A DNA stretch of 49,958 nucleotides from Actinophytocola sp044466355 (GCF_044466355.1 NZ_JBITMQ010000031.1:1-49958); one strand, 5' to 3'; counted from the first letter of the stretch, positions 1 to 7,757 are shown. Numbers and translations are program-made. Notes: generated by a model not told the origin, from the sequence alone.

Positions 1-298
1 CCGCCGATCGGACTATCCGCGGGCAAGGCCGCTACAAGGGCCGGGCTACCCCGCCACCCGTGACCGATCAACAGTGTCTGACCGGCGAGAGAACGATGTC
101 CTGGAGTATGCGCGGCCGGTACGTGCCCGGATGCGGTCCGAGCCATCGCACCGAGTCGAACTGTCTGCGCTTCGCGCTCAGCTGGTATCGGCAGATCCGA
201 ACCACGCTGGGGTCGGCGGGACTGTCTGCGGACAGCGTGTCCCCGCAGGTATCGAGGAGGGCCGCGTGATGGCCGTCGCCGCGTTCGCCGCCGAGGGC
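1..298. other. No gene recognised (interior of mobile element)
   Basis: No convincing coding region, RNA gene or repeat is visible here. The stretch lies downstream of the minus-strand regulator and is probably the interior of the element whose right end is at the tRNA-Ala gene. No copy of the tRNA 3' end is present, so the left attachment site must lie outside the window. Confidence 0.5.
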
Positions 299-577
299 TC
301 ACTGCTCGTCGCGGGACTCCGCGGTGTCCGGTTCGACGAGCGAGACGTCACGTGGCGTGTCGATTCCGAACAGCTCGTTGGGCGTGCACCGCAGCGTCGT
401 GCACAACGCCTGCAAGGTCACCACCTTCACCTGGACCGGTTGCCTCTTGATCAGCACGTCAACCGACTGGAGGGACAGCTCGAACCCGGCGCGCTGGATG
501 AGGAGTTCGCGCAGCTGAGTCGCGTTCCAGACGTCGCGGGAGGCCATGACCTTCCGCAGCCGCCACTCGATCTGCAC
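299..577 (-). CDS. Cro/C1-type (XRE, HTH_26-like) transcriptional regulator
   Basis: A 92-residue protein that is almost entirely one helix-turn-helix domain. It starts IEWRLRKVMASR, continues through TQLRELLIQRAG and SVDVLIKRQPVQV, and ends with ALCTTLRCTPNELF. This is the layout of small Cro/C1-type regulators (PF13443 class) common next to actinobacterial integrases. The start is GTG; no strong ribosome-binding site precedes it. It is transcribed away from the recombinase genes, and a paired palindrome lies about 145 bp upstream, so it is probably the element's repressor acting on that operator. DNA binding is inferred from the fold; its target is an inference. Confidence 0.8.
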   Translation of the reverse strand: MQIEWRLRKVMASRDVWNATQLRELLIQRAGFELSLQSVDVLIKRQPVQVKVVTLQALCTTLRCTPNELFGIDTPRDVSLVEPDTAESRDEQ

Positions 578-722
578 CCGCTGCCGTCCCGTGTTCGTCG
601 CTCCGAGGCGCTTCGCGCCGTCGCCAACCGACGCTCAGTGTCCCCGATGGCGACGAAGGCCGGCCGTCGCACGTCCGGCGTGTTCAGCAGACACACGCCG
701 ATCAACAAGCATGACTTGAGCT

Positions 723-761
723 ACTAAGGTTTTACCGGATTTACTCAGGTGCTACCTTAGT
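723..761 (+). promoter_or_regulatory. Divergent operator/promoter of the element
   Basis: An 8-bp inverted repeat, ACTAAGGT (723-730) and ACCTTAGT (754-761), encloses two smaller palindromes of the form GGTNNNACC at 728-736 and 748-756. Their centres are 20 bp apart, close to two helical turns. A possible plus-strand promoter is superimposed: TTTACC (731-736), 16-bp spacer, TACCTT (753-758). The expected transcription start would fall at about 765, on an ATG. The site lies between the minus-strand regulator and the plus-strand recombinase cluster, which fits a repressor operator. Confidence 0.5.
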
Positions 762-764
762 TGA

Positions 765-1000
765 ATGGCAGACCTGTCCCCGGTTCGAGAGAAAGGAGGT
801 GCTTCGGCGCCCATCACGTTCACCGCCATGCCGACGCACCGCAGTCCGCTGCCAGCGCCGGTAGCGATCTTCTGGACTCGCGTCGACCGCTCACCTCGCG
901 CTGACGAGGTGATCCAGTACCAGTTCGGCCCCGCCGAACGGCAAGAGTCCAGCACGGCCACGAGCGCCGGCCCCGTACATGTGCACTCGGGGAGTAGAGG
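765..1000 (+). other. Coding-like segment without its own stop codon
   Basis: From the ATG at 765 the frame shows strong G/C preference at third positions until about 970 (peptide includes ITFTAMPTHRSPLPAP and WTRVDRSPRADEVIQYQF), then the bias fades. The frame stays open to 2117 without a stop, which is unlikely to be one protein because a better coding frame (1211-1531) overlaps it. This may be a small gene, possibly leaderless, whose 3' end has been lost by frameshift. The family is not recognised. Confidence 0.3.
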
Positions 1001-1210
1001 CCCGTGGGTCGTGACAGCTTCGGCGGTCCCAGCTCATTCAACGCACGTCATGGTGCGTGCCCGCGTCGCCGCGAAACCCGCCTCGCGCGGACCGGCGACC
1101 GCAGGTGTCAACGGCTGGGAGCGCCCGCTGTGTCGACGGTTCCTGTCGCCGACCAGCAGCCCCGTGAACCTCCGCCAGCCGCGGGCTTCATGGGCACGAA
1201 GGGGGCGCTC

Positions 1211-1531
1211 ATGTGCGCTCAACCTCGCAACCCTGACCAGACCAACGACAACTGCGCCGACGTTCCTTCTCCGGCTGACCAGGAGCAGCAAGGAAGCCCC
1301 GTCAACGCGTCGAACAGGCAACCCCGACGGCGCGTTGGCGCGGGCAGAGCTGTGCGCAACGTGGTGGTGCGCGGCGTCCGCCGCGATCCACCGGACATGC
1401 ACAAGCTCGCGCGGGTGGTCGCCTGCCTCGCAGCCGACCTGCTGCAGGCCGAAGCCAGCGAACAAACGCTGCCCGCCGAGCCAGGCGCTGCGGACGCCGG
1501 CCACCGCGACCACCGCCGCGACGCGGCATGA
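1211..1531 (+). CDS. Small basic protein of unknown function in recombinase cluster
   Basis: A 106-residue protein with strong third-position G/C bias and a GAAGGGGG ribosome-binding site 5 bases before the ATG. A GTG at 1004 in the same frame is an alternative, longer start (175 residues). The middle is basic (PRRRVGAGRAVRNVVVRGVR) and is followed by a predicted helix, DMHKLARVVACLAADLLQAEA. Small genes with a similar basic segment and helix occur just upstream of serine recombinases in actinobacterial elements, as far as I recall. It could be a DNA-binding accessory or directionality factor, but nothing in the sequence proves this. Confidence 0.5.
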   Translation: MCAQPRNPDQTNDNCADVPSPADQEQQGSPVNASNRQPRRRVGAGRAVRNVVVRGVRRDPPDMHKLARVVACLAADLLQAEASEQTLPAEPGAADAGHRDHRRDAA

Positions 1532-1610
1532 CGCCGCCCATTCGCGCTTGCGCAACGAACGCAGCAGAACGAAGCCGCTCGCCAATGACTCGAAAGGACG
1601 GTCCAGCACG

Positions 1611-2117
1611 ATGCCGCCTGTCACTTGCGATCCCCGCAGTCGTCGCGACACACACCCACGAACTCGACGGTCGGTACGCGTCGGCCTCTACCAGCGGTGG
1701 CCCACGCTCCGCGAAAGTGACCACCTGCAGACCTACGTCGCGTCCCAACCCGGTTGGCACATCGCTCTCCGCAGCAGCGACTACGCATCAGGCGGCACGC
1801 TGAAACGTCCAGGGCTGCAACGGATATTGGCGGCAGCCCGATCCGGAGTCATCGACGTGCTCGTCGTCAATCACCTGTACAGCCTGTCCCGCAAGACGCA
1901 GCACCTCGCCTTCGTTCTCAGCGAGCTGACGTCCCGAGGCGTGCGGGTCGTCTCGGCCGCCGATCCCGCCCTCGACACCGAGACCGCGCACGGCCTCTTT
2001 CTCGTGCGCGTGGTGACCGCCGTCGCGGAGATCGAGCAGACGGGAGCAGTCGCAGATCGACGCGACCGTCGTCGGCACGAGCAGCGATCCGACAACGAGT
2101 CGCCGCTCGCGGGCTAG
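1611..2117 (+). CDS. Resolvase-domain protein lacking the catalytic serine
   Basis: A 168-residue protein made of a serine-recombinase N-terminal domain (about residues 23-145) and no DNA-binding domain. Recognisable blocks are VGLYQRWPT (normally YxRVS), KRPGLQRILAAARSGVIDVLVVNHLYSLSR (in parts) and LTSRGVRVVSAADP. The catalytic serine, two residues after the conserved Arg29, is replaced by Pro31. In the usual DRLSR motif the Asp and first Arg are replaced (YSLSR), leaving only the last Arg. The protein cannot be an active recombinase. The start is an ATG preceded by GAAAGGA. It sits 70 bp upstream of a second inactive copy and may be a regulator, a dimerisation partner, or a decaying gene. 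Confidence 0.65.
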   Translation: MPPVTCDPRSRRDTHPRTRRSVRVGLYQRWPTLRESDHLQTYVASQPGWHIALRSSDYASGGTLKRPGLQRILAAARSGVIDVLVVNHLYSLSRKTQHLAFVLSELTSRGVRVVSAADPALDTETAHGLFLVRVVTAVAEIEQTGAVADRRDRRRHEQRSDNESPLAG

Positions 2118-2618
2118 CCGCAAATCCCGCCGGGGCCCACTCCGCCGAACAACACCAACCAATCCGAACGACCCACAACGAGGTGTCATGACCAGCGCGT
2201 ACGCCAACTCGGACAACGAACGTCAGCAGCGCTGTCCTGTCCCCACGCAGCGACCATCGGATGCCCCCGCGACCGACGCCCGAGCAGTGATCTACATACG
2301 CGTGGCCTCCGACCGGGCCGAGAGCGAGCACAGCGTCACGGCCCAGCGTGAGGCATGCCTGCGCAGGGCCAGGGAACTGGGCTTGTCGGTCATCGACGAG
2401 TACGTCGCCCCACGCGCTCGACTCTGGCGACGGCCGAAGTGCCAACCGTTCCGACGCATCCTCGCGCGGTTCCGCAGCCGGTGAGACACAGCAACCCCGC
2501 CACGAATTCGCCGCTCGCCGGAAGCGCGCGATCCAGCCGCCAGGACCCACTCGCCGGCTGCACGGTCCACCGTCCAGGCCGCCCTCAGAAGGAGGTGTCA
2601 TGACCAGCGCTTATGCCG
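2100..2618 (+). repeat. Diverged tandem duplication of spacer and gene start
   Basis: The sequence from 2100 to about 2206 recurs, diverged, from 2508 to about 2618. TCGCCGCTCGC is identical at 2100-2110 and 2508-2518, CCCACTC occurs in both spacers, and a 19-base block spanning ribosome-binding site and start codon is identical around 2180-2198 and 2592-2610. The unit is 408-412 bp. The truncated recombinase and the full-length one therefore arose by duplication including the translation start region. Confidence 0.6.
2188..2484 (+). CDS. Truncated serine recombinase N-terminus, catalytic Ser to Ala
   Basis: A 98-residue paralogue of the first 100 residues of the recombinase that starts at 2600. 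Shared blocks are MTSAYA, AVIYIRV, AQREACLRRARELG and VIDEYV. The catalytic serine position (residue 40 in both) is Ala: the codon is gcc where the intact gene has tcc. The protein stops at TGA before the second catalytic block (SRMAR in the paralogue). Third-position G/C bias is maintained. Either it is a fresh pseudogene fragment, or a short protein that could still pair with the intact recombinase. Activity as a recombinase is ruled out by the missing serine and truncation. Confidence 0.6.
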   Translation: MTSAYANSDNERQQRCPVPTQRPSDAPATDARAVIYIRVASDRAESEHSVTAQREACLRRARELGLSVIDEYVAPRARLWRRPKCQPFRRILARFRSR

Positions 2619-4342
2619 ACTTCATCGACGAACTGCAGCAGGACGTCACCATCCCCATCCAGCCGCCGACGGACGACCTTGCCCCCGGCACCCGCGCAGT
2701 GATCTACCTGCGCGTGTCCTCGACCGGGCAAGTCCGCACCGACTACAACCCAGAAGGCATCTCCATCCCGGCCCAACGGGAAGCGTGCCTTCGCAAGGCG
2801 CGAGACCTCGGCGTCACGGTCATCGACGAGTACGTCGAACCCGGACGCTCGGGAACGGAGATGACCAAACGCGAAGCATTCCAACAGATGCTCGCGCGGG
2901 TCCGCAGCCAAGGCGACGTCGACGTCATCATCATCTACCAGCTCTCGCGCATGGCGCGGAACCGCTACGACGACGCGATCGTCATGGCAGACCTGCGCAA
3001 GCGCGGCGTCACCCTGGTCTCGGCCACCGAAGCCATCGACGACACCCCGGTCGGCCAGCTGATGCACGGCATCCTGACCACGTTCAACGAGTACCAATCC
3101 CGCCAGTCCGGTGCCGACATCGCATACAAGATGGGCCAGAAGGCGCGCAACGGCGGCACGCTCGGCCGCGCGAAACTCGGCTACCTCAACCACATCGACC
3201 ACTCCGACGGCCGCGTGATCCGCACGATCATCGTCGACCCCGAACGGGCGCCCTTTGTCCAGCTGGGTTTCGAGCTCTTCGCCACCGGCGACTACACGCA
3301 AGAAGAGCTGGCTGACGAGCTCTACGACCGCGGCCTACGCACCAGGGCCACCCGGCGACACCCCGCCAAGAAGATCTCCGAGAACAAGATTTCGCAAATG
3401 CTGCGCGATCGCTACTACCTCGGATACGTCGAGTACGACGGCGAAGAAATCCAGGGGCGACACGAGCCCCTCATCGACGAGGACCTCTTCGACACCGTCC
3501 AGGAGATCCTCGAATCTCGCATGACGGCACAAGAACGCCGTCGCGTCCACCACCACTACCTCAAGGGATCACTCTTCTGTGGACGCTGCCAACGCGACGG
3601 CATCAAGCGGCGGATGATCATCCAACGGACCATCAACTCCAAGGGCGCCGAGTACCTGTACTTCTTCTGCCGCGGCCGGCAAAAGGGACTGTGCCAAGCA
3701 CCCCACGTCAACGTCACGCTCGTCGAGGACGCGGTTGAGCGCCACTACTCCGCGATTCGCTTCAGCCAGCCGTTCATCGCTGACATGCGCGATCAGATCG
3801 ATGCCGTGCTCGGCGAGCAGGAAAAGTCCGCACGCCTCCTGCGCAAGCAGATCACCGCACAGCTCAAGGAACTCGACACGAAGGAGGAGAACTTGATCGA
3901 CCTCGCCGCCGACAGCACGCTGCCTCGGACCAAGGTCAAGGAGAAGCTACGCGACATCGCCCGCGAACGCCGCCGGCTGGAGGAGCGCCTCGACACAGCC
4001 AACGCCGACCTCACCGACAGCGCCCAGCTCGTCAACGCCAGCCTTGCCCTCCTCGAACAGCCCGACCAGCTATACCGACGCTGCAACGACCAACAGCGGC
4101 GCCTCCTCAACCAAGCGATCTTCCACGCCCTCTACATCGAGGACGACAAGATCACAGACGGTGAGCTCCGTGAGCCCTTCGGCGAACTCCACGCCATCCA
4201 AGATCAGCGGACCGCCGCACCCAACGCGGAGGACACAAGCAAAAGGACCACCCGCAACGCGGGTGGTCCTTGCACGCCGTCAAGCGTCACGGTCCTACTT
4301 CGCGGCCTTCATTCAGGCACTTGTTCTAGTAAGACCCCTAGG
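2600..4342 (+). CDS. Large serine recombinase (integrase) of the element, open at its 3' end
   Basis: The gene starts at ATG 2600 behind the strong site AGAAGGAGG. Residues 32-170 form the resolvase catalytic domain with YLRVS (Arg38, Ser40) and SRMAR (residues 116-120). The recombinase domain covers about 185-310, a zinc ribbon has Cys327, Cys330, Cys357 and Cys365, and a coiled coil spans about 395-480, as in phage-type integrases. Homology-like sequence ends near residue 535 (REPFGELHA). There is no stop codon: the frame crosses a hairpin, the tRNA-Ala gene in antisense (giving the familiar artefact peptide RGFEPLTPTLPVW) and joins the ligase gene, ending at 5833. The end given here is the last codon before the tRNA. 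It probably catalyses integration at this tRNA. Confidence 0.85.
4241..4271 (-). terminator. Intrinsic terminator, probably of tRNA-Ala
   Basis: A perfect 13-bp stem (AAGGACCACCCGC at 4243-4255, complement at 4259-4271) with a 3-base loop. The T-rich tail appears only when read on the minus strand, so it suits the minus-strand tRNA 72 bp upstream. It lies inside the open frame of the plus-strand recombinase. Confidence 0.7.
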
Positions 4343-4343
4343 G

Positions 4344-4416
4344 TGGAGCTGAGGGGGTTCGAACCCCTGACCCCCACACTGCCAGTGTGGTGCGCTACCA
4401 GCTGCGCTACAGCCCC
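4344..4416 (-). tRNA. tRNA-Ala(GGC), presumed attachment site
   Basis: Read on the minus strand this gives a complete cloverleaf: acceptor GGGGCTG with CAGCTCC (one G-T pair), D arm GCGC/GCGC, anticodon stem CCACA/TGTGG with loop CTGGCAG (anticodon GGC), and T arm AGGGG-TTCGAAC-CCCCT. The discriminator is A and the CCA end is not encoded. The recombinase gene abuts its 3' end, the usual position for integration at tRNA genes. Confidence 0.95.
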
Positions 4417-4507
4417 TTGTGCTCGTACAAGATACCTCCCCGTTCAGGGGGCGTTGCAGCGGGGTCGGTCCTTCCGCAATGGCCTGGTCACGTGCTACAC
4501 CCACTCC

Positions 4508-5833
4508 GTGGTCGCTGATGCCCTCGTGGTGCCCCTTGTCGAGCCCGACGCGGAGGGGACGGATCCCGCACGTCGCCGGGAGCTGCAGGAACAGCGGTTG
4601 CGGGGGCTGGTCGACCGGCTGCTCGCGGCCGGTGGGCTGCAGGCGCGCCGGCTGGTGGACGCCGGGGTGCGGGCCGGCGCGGACGTGTCACTGGACGACA
4701 TCCATCGGTTGCCCACGGTCACTAAGCGTGACCTGTGGGATCACTACCCGGAGGGCCTGCGGGCGGCGCCGGTCGAGGACGTCGTGTGCGTGCACGGCTC
4801 GTCGGGGACCGGTGGCCGGCCGACGCTGGTGCCGTACACGGCCGCCGACGTGGACGTGTGGGCGCAGGTCATGGCCCGTGCGCTGGGTGGGGCGGGCGCG
4901 ACGCGGCGGAGCTTGGTGCACAACGCGTACGGCTACGGTCTGTTCACCGGCGGTCTCGGCGTGCACCACGGTGGGATGCGGCTCGGCGCGACCGTCCTCC
5001 CTCTTTCGGGTGGGATGACGGACCGGCAGGTGCGGATGATCGTGGACCTGAAGCCGGACATCCTGACGTGCACGCCGTCGTACGCGATCTTCCTCGGGGA
5101 GGCGATGGCGGCGGCGGGGATCGGGCCGACGAGTCTGCGGGCCGGGCTGTTCGGTGCGGAGCCGTGGACGAACGAGATGCGCGCGCAGATCGAGCGGCTG
5201 CTGGGGTTGCGTGCGCTCGACATCTACGGTCTGTCGGAGATCATCGGGCCCGGGGTGGCGGCCGAGTCGCTGGATTCGGACGGCATGTTGAACGTCGCCG
5301 AGGACCATTTCTTCGTGGAGGCGGTCGGCGCGGACGGCAGGCCGGTGCCGGACGGCACACCGGGTGAGCTGGTGTTCACGACGTTGACGAAGACGGGCAT
5401 GCCGCTGCTGCGCTACCGCTCGGGCGACGTGGCCACGCTGGCGGGCCCGGTGCCGGGTGCGCCGAGGACGCTGCGGCGCATGTCGAAGCTGCTGGGCCGC
5501 ACCGACGACATGCTGGTGGTCCGCGGCGTGAACGTGTTCCCGACGGAGATCGAGGCGGTGCTGCTCGCCGACGACCGGGTCAGCCCGCACTACCTGGTGG
5601 TGGAGGATCGGCGGGACCCGGCGCGCCCGGAGCTGCGGGTGGCGGTGGAGCAGACGGCGGGGGACGCGTCACTCGCCGCCGACCTGGACGTGGCGCTGCG
5701 GGAGCGGCTGGGCATCACGTGTGTGGTGCACGTGCTGGCCGCGGGCAGCGTGCCGCGTACCGAGGTCGGCAAGGCGAAGCGGTTCGTGCGCTGGTCGGAG
5801 GGTCCGCCGCCGCTGGCCGGGCTAGGCGGCTGA
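4508..5833 (+). CDS. Phenylacetate-CoA ligase-like adenylate-forming enzyme (PaaK family)
   Basis: About 441 residues from the GTG at 4508, the usual length for PaaK-type ligases. These activate aromatic or other carboxylic acids to acyl-CoA through an acyl-AMP. Visible motifs are the P-loop-like GSSGTGGRPTLVPYT, the adenine-binding YGLSEIIGPGV, RYRSGDVA, and LGRTDDMLVVRGVNVFPTEIE, with a C-terminal lysine in RTEVGKAKRF. The start is uncertain because the frame is open upstream through the tRNA and the recombinase; GTG 4526 is also possible. The 3' end overlaps the convergent thioredoxin gene by 12 bp. The substrate cannot be read from the sequence. Confidence 0.85.
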   Translation: MVADALVVPLVEPDAEGTDPARRRELQEQRLRGLVDRLLAAGGLQARRLVDAGVRAGADVSLDDIHRLPTVTKRDLWDHYPEGLRAAPVEDVVCVHGSSGTGGRPTLVPYTAADVDVWAQVMARALGGAGATRRSLVHNAYGYGLFTGGLGVHHGGMRLGATVLPLSGGMTDRQVRMIVDLKPDILTCTPSYAIFLGEAMAAAGIGPTSLRAGLFGAEPWTNEMRAQIERLLGLRALDIYGLSEIIGPGVAAESLDSDGMLNVAEDHFFVEAVGADGRPVPDGTPGELVFTTLTKTGMPLLRYRSGDVATLAGPVPGAPRTLRRMSKLLGRTDDMLVVRGVNVFPTEIEAVLLADDRVSPHYLVVEDRRDPARPELRVAVEQTAGDASLAADLDVALRERLGITCVVHVLAAGSVPRTEVGKAKRFVRWSEGPPPLAGLGG

Positions 5834-6652
5834 CTTGACGAGCTGGTCCAGCCAGTCGGACTTGGACGTGTCGACGACCTTCTCCTCCACCGCGATGGTC
5901 GGGGTGCCGAAGCCCTTGGACCCGTCCGGGAACTCCTGCTGCAGGTAGGGCGCGGCCTTGACGTCGTCGAAGTTCTGCTGGACGAGGTCGTTGTAGGTGC
6001 CGTCGACGACGCACTTCTCGAACGTCGTGCCCGAGATGCCGAGCTGTTCGCCGAGCTTGGCGAGCTGCCGGCGGTCCCAGCCACGGCTGCCTTCCTCGGG
6101 CTGGTCGCCGAAGAGGCTCTTGTGGAACGCGGGGAACTGGCCCGCGTCGGCGGCGCACAGACCGGCGTTGGCGGAGTCCATGGAGTAGCCGGGCGGGTCG
6201 GAGCGCTCGTTGAGCATGGGCAGCATGTGGTAGCGGACCTTGACGGTGCCGTCGGCGACGTGCTTCTCGATGTCGTCGCCGTAGGTCTCCTCGAAGACGC
6301 GGCAGGCCGGGCAGAGGAAGTCCTCGTAGACGTCGAGGGTGACCTTGGCGTCGTCGTCGCCGACGACGACGATCCCGCCGTCGCGGGCCACGGGGTAGTC
6401 GGCCTCGGCGGCGTCGGACTGCTGGGAGGCGCCGGGCCGGGCCTGGATGTCCTGGCCTTCGGTGGCGTTCTTCTGGTTGTTGTAGATCAGCACACCGCCG
6501 ATGACGGCGATGGCCACGACGACGACCACGACGGCGCCGACCGCGATCTTCTTGCGGTCGGTGCTCCTGCGGGCGGCGGCGACCGCCGTGCTCCGGCCGG
6601 TCGCCGTCTGCGCCTGGCGCTTCTTGCGAGCGTTGCGCTCAGCTCCACCCAC
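5822..6652 (-). CDS. Membrane-anchored DsbA-like thioredoxin-fold protein
   Basis: 276 residues: a basic cytoplasmic segment (1-35), one membrane span (about 36-57), then an extracytoplasmic DsbA-type domain (Thioredoxin_4). The redox centre is CPAC at residues 114-117 in VYEDFLCPACRVF, and the cis-proline loop is GFGTPTIAV. It probably forms or isomerises disulfides in exported proteins. The start is GTG with a GAAGGA site. The MauE/DoxX gene lies 3 bp upstream of it, so the two are one operon, and the membrane partner probably recycles electrons for this protein. Confidence 0.88.
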   Translation of the reverse strand: MGGAERNARKKRQAQTATGRSTAVAAARRSTDRKKIAVGAVVVVVVAIAVIGGVLIYNNQKNATEGQDIQARPGASQQSDAAEADYPVARDGGIVVVGDDDAKVTLDVYEDFLCPACRVFEETYGDDIEKHVADGTVKVRYHMLPMLNERSDPPGYSMDSANAGLCAADAGQFPAFHKSLFGDQPEEGSRGWDRRQLAKLGEQLGISGTTFEKCVVDGTYNDLVQQNFDDVKAAPYLQQEFPDGSKGFGTPTIAVEEKVVDTSKSDWLDQLVKSAA

Positions 6653-6655
6653 CGA

Positions 6656-7168
6656 TCAAGTCCTTCCCTGTGTGTCCACGGTTTCCACCTCGGGACCGCG
6701 GACGGTAAGCCATCCGTCGAGCGACGCCAGGCTGCGCGGCCGCACTGCCAGCCAGCCGGCGAGCAACAGGAACCCGATGTCCCGTGCGAGTTCCTGCGGG
6801 TACCGCGTCTCGCCGGCGGCGATCTGCCCGCCCCCGCCGAAGCACCCGCAGTCAATGGTGAGCCCGCGCGCCCACGACTGCGCGACACCGAAGACGAACG
6901 CGACCAGCACCACCGCGGACGCGATGGCGACGAGCCGTGTGCCGAGCCCGGCGAGCAGCAGCACCCCGAGCAGGAGCTCGAGGAACGGCAACCCGGCGGC
7001 CACGACGCTGACGGCCCCGGCGGGCAGCAGGTCGTAGGCCTGCACCGCGATGTAGGTCTGGTTGAGGTCGCTGACCTTGATCGCTCCGGACACCAGCCAC
7101 ACAGCGGCCAGGCCGAGCCTGACGAGCAGGCCGATCACGTCGAGCGCCCGCGCGGACGGACGAACCAC
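6656..7168 (-). CDS. MauE/DoxX-family membrane redox protein
   Basis: 170 residues with four hydrophobic segments (for example LLVRLGLAAVWLVSGAIKV and the stretch around LLLGVLLLAGLGTRLV). The cysteine motif DCGCFGGGG lies in the loop before the last span, typical of MauE-family proteins in Actinobacteria. MauE relatives maintain the redox state of periplasmic or exported proteins. Being 3 bp upstream of a DsbA-like gene on the same strand supports a joint role in disulfide handling. Start GTG; no strong ribosome-binding site. Confidence 0.85.
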   Translation of the reverse strand: MVRPSARALDVIGLLVRLGLAAVWLVSGAIKVSDLNQTYIAVQAYDLLPAGAVSVVAAGLPFLELLLGVLLLAGLGTRLVAIASAVVLVAFVFGVAQSWARGLTIDCGCFGGGGQIAAGETRYPQELARDIGFLLLAGWLAVRPRSLASLDGWLTVRGPEVETVDTQGRT

Positions 7169-7192
7169 GTCCCGAAAGCTACCGAACCCGCC

Positions 7193-7609
7193 TTAGCGCA
7201 ACCTGAGAGCCCGTCGCCGCAGGTAGGCCCCCACCACGGCGCCGAACACAAGGTGGTCCACAACCTGCGGAAAAACCGGCAAAGCACGCACAGCGGCAGT
7301 CCGCCGCCCCGGCATCGAAAGGTCGAGCAACGCGATCACACCCCCGGCGAAAACGCCTGCCAGCACAGTGCCACGCCGAGGCAACACCCGCTCCAGAACA
7401 ACCCCCCACCAGGCGGAAACCCCAAAATGCACCGGCAAAGCCGCGACAAGCAACGGAAGATCCCGCTCCTCAGCAGGCAGAAGCACCTTCCCAGCCGCCC
7501 GGGAGGCCCCCAACACATCCCGCCGAGCACCCAGGGCATGCAACGTGGACGGCACCCCACTGACAACCCCACCAACAACCCCAGCCAACACGCCAACAGG
7601 CATCGGCAT
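7193..7609 (-). CDS. Small multi-pass membrane protein, function unknown
   Basis: 138 residues with glycine/alanine-rich hydrophobic stretches (VGVLAGVVGGVVSGVP, LPLLVAALPVHFGVSAWWGV, VLAGVFAGGVIALLDL, VVDHLVFGAVVGAYL), probably four membrane segments, and a basic C-terminus. I chose the ATG at 7609 because GGGAGGAGG lies just before it. It is 24 bp upstream of the MauE gene on the same strand and may be part of that operon. I do not recognise the family. Confidence 0.65.
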   Translation of the reverse strand: MPMPVGVLAGVVGGVVSGVPSTLHALGARRDVLGASRAAGKVLLPAEERDLPLLVAALPVHFGVSAWWGVVLERVLPRRGTVLAGVFAGGVIALLDLSMPGRRTAAVRALPVFPQVVDHLVFGAVVGAYLRRRALRLR

Positions 7610-7757
7610 CGACCTCCTCCCAACCACCCCACACGTAACCACGCTGGGTCAGGAACCACCCGCACCGTGGGGGGCTTGGGGGGCTCGGCCCCCCAACACG
7701 ATGACGGCCGACCCGGCGAGGTTGCCAACGGCAACCGAGCAGGGTCGGCCAGAGGTC

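Noticed and set aside
1..2600. Left attachment site of the element
   Set aside because: I searched for a copy of the tRNA-Ala 3' end and found none. The left boundary must lie before the window.
2600..5833. A true recombinase-ligase fusion protein
   Set aside because: The junction is translated tRNA antisense, both halves have complete families on their own, and the ligase has usable internal starts. The missing stop is kept as a finding, not as a fusion gene.
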